A DNA stretch of 64,000 nucleotides from Flavobacteriaceae bacterium. GTDB lineage: Bacteria > Bacteroidota > Bacteroidia > Flavobacteriales > Flavobacteriaceae. The translations under genes were made by a program, and so were the position numbers. The DNA lies in NCBI GenBank assembly GCA_024640565.1, contig JAHEET010000005.1:124001-188000 (forward strand), read 5' to 3'. Below the pieces are notes generated by a model that saw only the letters and a list, made by a program, of their open reading frames with translations, had not been told where the DNA came from and did no database searches. How positions within the stretch are numbered: the first letter of the stretch is position 1; every line of letters begins with the position of its first letter. Below are positions 62,241 through 64,000 of this stretch, in pieces.

Positions 62241-63641
62241 CTAAATTTTCTGAAAACGTTTGCTAAAAAATAAAAATAAAATACCGCATAGTAACCACGC
62301 AGGAAGTGTTACAAAAGACAAGAACACATCAAACTGAACTGAAATAAAATAAAATAAACCAAAACTAATAGCCCAAGCAAATAGTACAGCGTTATTTATT
62401 TTAATACCAGCTATTTCTGCATAATTTTTTTGAATTCCATACTTTTTTGCAAAAAAATGTTCAAAAACGATAATCGCTCCAAAAGGTGCTAAAATAAAAC
62501 CATAAAGAGCAACAAAGCCAAGTAATTTCATTGCAAATGCAGGAAATAAACCTGCTATAGTAGCAATTATTCCTGCTAAAATCGTAACTTTTGCTGTTGA
62601 TAATTTAGGCAAAATTGCTTGAAAAGCTAATCCTGCTCTATATATAGTTGGGTTGGCAGTAGTCCAACCAGCTAAAACTACAGCTATAATACCAAATACA
62701 CCTATAGCATTATGAGCTAATGGGCCAGGAGCAACAGGTGGTGCCTCACCATTATTTAAAAAGGCTAGTGCTTCTGGAGATTTTAAATATACAGCATATA
62801 ATAATGCCGCAGCTATCCAAGCCATATAATGACCTACATACATTCCGGCTGCTGTTGCCCAACCTGCTCTCGCTTTTTTAGCAAATCTAAATACAGACAA
62901 ATCAGACATACCAACATGCATAGCCCCATTAGCAAACCAAGACCAAATAACAACATGCCAAAAAGTGAATTTTATTTGACCTGGGAAAGGTTCTAAATCT
63001 TCTCCCCAAATATTCCAAAAATCAGAAAAACTACTCACTCCTAATTGATTCAAAGCTACAATTCCACAAGCAAGAAAAGCAATAACAATTATTGGAGACA
63101 TCCAATTTGCTGCTTTTGTAACGGTATCATAACCTCTTGCAGCAATAATAGATATAACAGCACCAATTAAAATTACAATAACAATCCATGTAAATCCATT
63201 TGGCATCGTATCTGTTAATTTTGGCATTGGCATATCAAAAGGAATACCAACTGCAGTTGCTGAAACTGTTATCATAGAACCAGCTAGAAAACAAAATAAA
63301 ATACCATTTGCTAAGTTATAACCTGTAACTAATTTTTTACCACATATTTTTTCTAATTGAAAATATAATGTCAATCTATTTTTAACTGCAATTTCTGCCG
63401 TTAGAAACCTCCAACTTAATACTGCTAATAGATTACCTAAAAGTAAACCAATTATTAAATCGAATGCGCTTACACCTGCTGTTAAAAACAAGGGACCAAT
63501 CATAAATTCAGTACCAGCAGCGTGTTCTCCTGCATACATACCTATAAAGCTTTTCCAGCCTTTTAATTTAGATTTAGGAACAGGGGTTCTTTCAAATTCA
63601 CCTCCATCTACTTCTTGTATTTCTATTGATGCATCAATCAT
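62241..63641 (-). CDS. NCS1-like transporter (cytosine/purine permease family)
   Basis: 466 residues, about twelve TM helices. N-terminal soluble leader (IEIQEVDGGEFERTPVPKSKL), then WKSFIGMYAGEHAAGTEFMIG and GYDTVTKAANWMSPI, patterns of NCS1 nucleobase/cation symporters. Its place upstream of xylB on the same strand and the shared upstream motif link it to the xylose genes, yet the family normally carries nucleobases or vitamins; the substrate here may differ. Medium-firm family call, open substrate. Confidence 0.8.
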   Translation of the reverse strand: MIDASIEIQEVDGGEFERTPVPKSKLKGWKSFIGMYAGEHAAGTEFMIGPLFLTAGVSAFDLIIGLLLGNLLAVLSWRFLTAEIAVKNRLTLYFQLEKICGKKLVTGYNLANGILFCFLAGSMITVSATAVGIPFDMPMPKLTDTMPNGFTWIVIVILIGAVISIIAARGYDTVTKAANWMSPIIVIAFLACGIVALNQLGVSSFSDFWNIWGEDLEPFPGQIKFTFWHVVIWSWFANGAMHVGMSDLSVFRFAKKARAGWATAAGMYVGHYMAWIAAALLYAVYLKSPEALAFLNNGEAPPVAPGPLAHNAIGVFGIIAVVLAGWTTANPTIYRAGLAFQAILPKLSTAKVTILAGIIATIAGLFPAFAMKLLGFVALYGFILAPFGAIIVFEHFFAKKYGIQKNYAEIAGIKINNAVLFAWAISFGLFYFISVQFDVFLSFVTLPAWLLCGILFLFFSKRFQKI

Positions 63642-63741
63642 AATTTAGTATCGTTGATTTGATTATTGATTTTTGATTTTTTTACATTGGAATTACTAAA
63701 ATACTATTTACGAAAATATTTTTTTCAAATTAAATTTCTAT

Positions 63742-63751
63742 CCTGTACTGT
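63742..63751. promoter_or_regulatory. CCTGTACTGT motif upstream of the NCS1-like gene
   Basis: Second copy of the motif at 62026-62035, about 100 bp before the NCS1 ATG. Confidence 0.4.
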
Positions 63752-63849
63752 TCGGTTATATAGTAATTTAGAAAATACTGAAAAACTAAATCATTACCTA
63801 CTTTAATTAACAATCTTTTTCTTTTGTTATACCTTATTCTAAACAAAGA

Positions 63850-63872
63850 AACTCAACTAAATTAGTGGAGTT
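63850..63872 (-). terminator. terminator-like hairpin after the right-edge gene
   Basis: Minus strand AACTCCACTAA/TTAGTTGAGTT followed by TCTTTGTTT, 27 bp past the stop of the partial gene. One mismatch; weak T-run. Confidence 0.5.
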
Positions 63873-63898
63873 TTCTACATTTCAAATGAAGAGAAATA

Positions 63899-64000
63899 CT
63901 ATTTAATTAAGTGGTCTGGAAAATCTGATGTTTTTTCACAACAAAGTTGTTCCATCACTTGTTGTAATTCTGTTTTTAATAAAGATATCGTATGATTTCC
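63899..64000 (-). CDS. C-terminal fragment of an unidentified protein (cut by the window edge)
   Basis: The minus strand is open from 64000 to the TAG at 63899-63901 and reads ISLLKTELQQVMEQLCC then KTSDFPDHLIK. That is a plausible helical C-terminus, but 33 residues are too few to name a family. Same strand as the xylose genes, so it may belong to the operon or be the gene before it. Confidence 0.5.
   Translation of the reverse strand, partial: GNHTISLLKTELQQVMEQLCCEKTSDFPDHLIK

Noticed and set aside
1-64000. CRISPR array, phage genes, restriction-modification or toxin-antitoxin modules
   Set aside because: No regularly spaced repeats, and none of the readable proteins fit these systems.

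Overview
The window looks like chromosomal DNA of a marine member of the Flavobacteriaceae (Bacteroidota), of the Polaribacter/Tenacibaculum kind. The signs are low G+C, Bacteroidota-type promoter -7 boxes (TAnnTTTG) in front of the tRNAs and several genes, C-terminal type IX secretion (T9SS) sorting domains on three large secreted proteins, Bacteroidota-only families (DUF4293, DUF5522, DUF1599, type III glutamine synthetase, a Rho with a long disordered insert), polysaccharide-degrading enzymes (GH16 laminarinase-like, PL6 alginate-lyase-like), and frequent non-ATG starts. I cannot name the species from the sequence alone.

Layout. 0-2 kb: 5' part of a GH3 hydrolase, a conserved small protein, a DnaQ-like exonuclease. 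2-8 kb: purM, then two divergent, unrelated glutamine synthetases (type III and type II-like), and a Ca/Na antiporter behind a shared terminator. 8-13.7 kb: two tiny conserved genes, tRNA-Arg(ACG), clpS, prmA, tpiA, a TlpA-like lipoprotein, an oligopeptide permease and pyrF. 13.7-22 kb: GH16 enzyme, a DUF5522 mini-protein missing from the ORF track, DUF4136 lipoprotein, urocanase and the fused B12 mutase IcmF. 22-23.5 kb: a lipoprotein gene broken by two compensating homopolymer indels, then a 35-residue, 11-cysteine metallothionein-like peptide directly in front of a SigZ-like ECF sigma factor. 23.5-34 kb: YgiQ radical SAM protein, a PfpI-like lipoprotein, PL6 lyase, CocE-type peptidase/esterase, a paraoxonase-like protein with an odd C-terminal tail, and DUF1684. 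34-42.7 kb: crotonase, fluC, DUF1599, LOG, folP, cdaA, ABC exporter, truA, a phosphoesterase, and a REC/histidine-kinase locus that looks deletion-fused and frameshifted. 42.9-52.4 kb: rho, a PpiD-like chaperone and an envelope cluster (CorC/HlyC-type protein, LptC, TPR protein, beta-barrel, coaX).

At 52.46 kb tRNA-Phe(GAA) marks a change. Downstream lie a gene relic, a 51-bp solo IS end, a 60-residue exported mini-protein beside a T9SS surface protein, a frameshifted IS6-like element with 15-bp inverted repeats, and then a xylose operon on the minus strand (NCS1-like transporter, xylB, xylA, xylE, aldose 1-epimerase). By eye this part is more A+T-rich than the left 52 kb, which suggests an accessory region next to the tRNA.

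How it fits together: the right end takes up xylose (XylE), interconverts anomers (epimerase), isomerises (XylA) and phosphorylates (XylB) into the pentose phosphate pathway; the secreted GH16 and PL6 enzymes point to algal polysaccharide use; most of the rest is housekeeping (purine, pyrimidine, folate, CoA, c-di-AMP, nitrogen assimilation, envelope assembly). The observations I would follow up first are the Cys-rich peptide/sigma pair, the mini-protein/T9SS pair, a shared 10-bp motif upstream of xylB and the NCS1 gene, and the broken genes.
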